NCBI GenBank assembly: GCA_049657925.1 | Contig: JBASOE010000042.1 | Span: forward strand, 30,234 to 94,233 | Length of the DNA stretch: 64,000 nt | Source: Mesolinea sp049657925 | GTDB lineage: Bacteria > Chloroflexota > Anaerolineae > Anaerolineales > Anaerolineaceae | Direction: 5' to 3' | Part shown: positions 63,030-64,000 of the stretch, one piece after another | Layout of the letters: each line of letters starts with the position of its first letter | Position numbering within the stretch: the first letter of the stretch is position 1 | The notes under the pieces: generated by a model | Told to the model about the DNA's origin: nothing | The model's input: only the letters and a program-made list of their open reading frames with translations | Database searches by the model: none | Made by a program: the position numbers and the translations under genes

Positions 63030-63785
63030 TTATTCAGCCTCCATCAGTGCCATGGCTTCGTCAGTAATCTTCAGGTTCGTGAAGACGTTCTGAACGTCGT
63101 CACTCTCTTCGATCTGTTCAATAATCTTCATCACAGACACAGTTTGTTGGGGATCCAATTCGACTTCCTGTTGCGGAACCATGCGTAAGCCGGCTTCTTC
63201 GGGTTTGATACCAGCGGCTTTGAGACTGTCATTAATCGATTTGAAGGTGTCAATGGCACCAACAATTTCAATGTATCCATCCTCTTCAATGACGTCATCC
63301 GCACCGGCCTCAAGGGCTGCCTCGAAGACTTTGTCAAAGTTCTTACCGTTGGAGGCGACTGAAAAAACAGCTTTCCGGTCAAATTGCCAGGTGACCGAAC
63401 CGTTATTAGCCAGATCACCACCACCACGGGTGAGCAGGTGTCGTAATTCAGCAACGGTGCGATTACGGTTTTCGGTGACACACTCGATAACTGCCGACAC
63501 ACCTTTGCCCAGGTAACCTTCGTAGGTAATTTCCTCGAGTTCGATACCGGATTTATCTTCACCTGTTCCACGTTTAATAGCTCGATCAATGCTATCTTTG
63601 GGCATGTTGCTGGACCGGGCACGCTCGATAGCAAGATAAAGGCTGACATTCATGGTGGGATCTCCCCCGCCTTCACGCGCAGCCAACGCAATTTCACGAG
63701 CAAAACGAGTGAAAATAGCGCCTTTTTTTGCGTCTGCAGCGCCTTTTTTCCGTCTGATTGTGGACCAGTGGGAATGTCCAGACAT
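63030..63785 (-). CDS. yebC: YebC/TACO1-family protein
   Basis: 251 residues with the family N-terminus MSGHSHWSTIRRKKGAADAKKGAIFTRFAREIALAAREGGGDPTMN and the regions NMPKDSIDRAIKRGTG and YEGYLGKGVSAVIECVTENRNRT. YebC proteins were first annotated as regulators and are now linked to relief of ribosome stalling. A ribosome site AAGGAGAATTAACT precedes the ATG. yebC next to ruvC is a widely conserved arrangement. It is the promoter-proximal gene of its operon. Confidence 0.95.
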   Translation of the reverse strand: MSGHSHWSTIRRKKGAADAKKGAIFTRFAREIALAAREGGGDPTMNVSLYLAIERARSSNMPKDSIDRAIKRGTGEDKSGIELEEITYEGYLGKGVSAVIECVTENRNRTVAELRHLLTRGGGDLANNGSVTWQFDRKAVFSVASNGKNFDKVFEAALEAGADDVIEEDGYIEIVGAIDTFKSINDSLKAAGIKPEEAGLRMVPQQEVELDPQQTVSVMKIIEQIEESDDVQNVFTNLKITDEAMALMEAE

Positions 63786-63830
63786 AGTTAATTCTCCTTA
63801 ATATGCTGAGTAGACTTGATTCGACGAATT

Positions 63831-63839
63831 ATTATACCA
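63831..63839 (-). promoter_or_regulatory. Extended -10 promoter of the yebC-ruv operon
   Basis: On the minus strand, TGG is followed by TATAAT (63836-63831), an extended -10. No good -35 is present. The start should lie about 40 bases ahead of yebC. Confidence 0.6.
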
Positions 63840-63892
63840 TTCGATGGTTTGAAGATGAACAAACTTCTTCGGTAATGTAGTGGCAACATGAT

Positions 63893-63927
63893 AATGTCCT
63901 AAAGTAGCAAATTAGAAATGTCCTAAA
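63893..63927 (+). mobile_element. Repeats at probable left end of an insertion sequence
   Basis: AATGTCCTAAA occurs at 63893-63903 and again at 63917-63927, a 24-base period, just ahead of a transposase-like start. Short repeated ATGTCC-type motifs outside a transposase gene fit an IS end. The right end is outside the window. Confidence 0.45.
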
Positions 63928-63946
63928 AGGCATGACAATTAACTAC

Positions 63947-64000
63947 ATGAAATGGACAATCAGAATGACCCAAGAAGAACTCAAAAGGAAGACCTATTTA
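63947..64000 (+). CDS. Transposase N-terminus (partial, continues past window)
   Basis: An open frame runs to the last base: MKWTIRMTQEELKRKTYL. The start may be ATG 63947 or ATG 63965 (MTQEELKR). The motif MTxEELKRxxVI is the usual opening of ISNCY/IS1202-type transposases, whose next segment is a helix-turn-helix. Only 12-18 residues are visible, so the call depends partly on the adjacent repeats. Confidence 0.45.
   Translation, partial: MKWTIRMTQEELKRKTYL

Noticed and set aside
63827..63850. Short palindrome ACCAT-TCG-ATGGT upstream of the yebC -10
   Set aside because: Only five paired bases; expected by chance in a region of this size.
1..64000. CRISPR arrays, rRNA genes, prophage or integron
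   Set aside because: No regularly spaced repeats, rRNA sequence, phage structural genes or integrase were seen.

Overview
The window reads as chromosomal DNA of a member of the Chloroflexota, most likely class Anaerolineae. This is an inference from gene content. The window has giant DUF2298 (YYY-type) membrane proteins fused to GT39-like domains, mevalonate kinase beside an archaeal-type isopentenyl phosphate kinase, a Rex regulator, GH4 glycosidases and a single-chain Nfn-type oxidoreductase. Coding density is very high, many neighbouring genes overlap by 1-7 bases, and no gene-free stretch exceeds 300 bases. There is no rRNA, CRISPR array or prophage.

Layout. 1-1.8 kb: the 3' end of topA and a two-TM protein. 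1.8-6.1 kb (minus): ubiA-like, mevalonate kinase, isopentenyl phosphate kinase, dgt and greA. 6.2-21.5 kb (plus): lepA, then an envelope-glycan cluster (flippase-like protein, GT4, two methyltransferases, two giant DUF2298 proteins, a third GT-C-like protein). 21.5-31.7 kb (plus): cmk, an orphan sensor kinase, rpoC without rpoB, and gyrA. 31.7-35.2 kb: an HD hydrolase, a SanA-like protein, a PhnD-like lipoprotein, a DUF355 protein and rdgB. 35.2-42.4 kb: yceD, metG, a 34-residue membrane protein coupled to uvrC, mutL and a zinc dehydrogenase. 42.4-45.7 kb: tRNA-Pro(CGG) and a GH4-kinase-ChbG operon that looks like chitooligosaccharide use. 45.7-53.7 kb: a methyltransferase, ettA, cspA, a DUF1232-like protein, a second GH4, the Nfn fusion and a TPR protein. 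53.8-59.3 kb: tRNA-Pro(GGG) and a five-gene minus-strand cassette described below. 59.4-63.8 kb: rex, an mreB-like gene and yebC-ruvC-trmH-ruvA. The last ~110 bases look like the left end of an insertion sequence.

The most interesting locus is 53,946-59,279. In transcription order it encodes a small zinc-ribbon membrane protein, a DUF2207-type membrane protein ending in an alternating Cys-Ala tail, a radical SAM/SPASM enzyme with a PqqD-like N-terminus, a paralogue of that enzyme that has lost all its cluster cysteines, and a SAM methyltransferase. The genes are spaced -7, +3, +11 and -4 bases apart. This is the architecture of a peptide-modification (RiPP-like) pathway, but the candidate substrate is the predicted cytosolic C-terminal tail of a large membrane protein rather than a small precursor. 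The cassette diverges from rex across a 143-bp region holding a perfect dyad, so redox control is possible.

Promoters are easy to read. Several are of the extended -10 type (TGn-TATAAT or TGn-TACAAT). Some -10 boxes lie so close to the start codon that leaderless transcripts are likely. Seven intrinsic terminator-like hairpins were found, several placed to serve both strands between convergent genes. One of the seven lies inside the rpoC leader.
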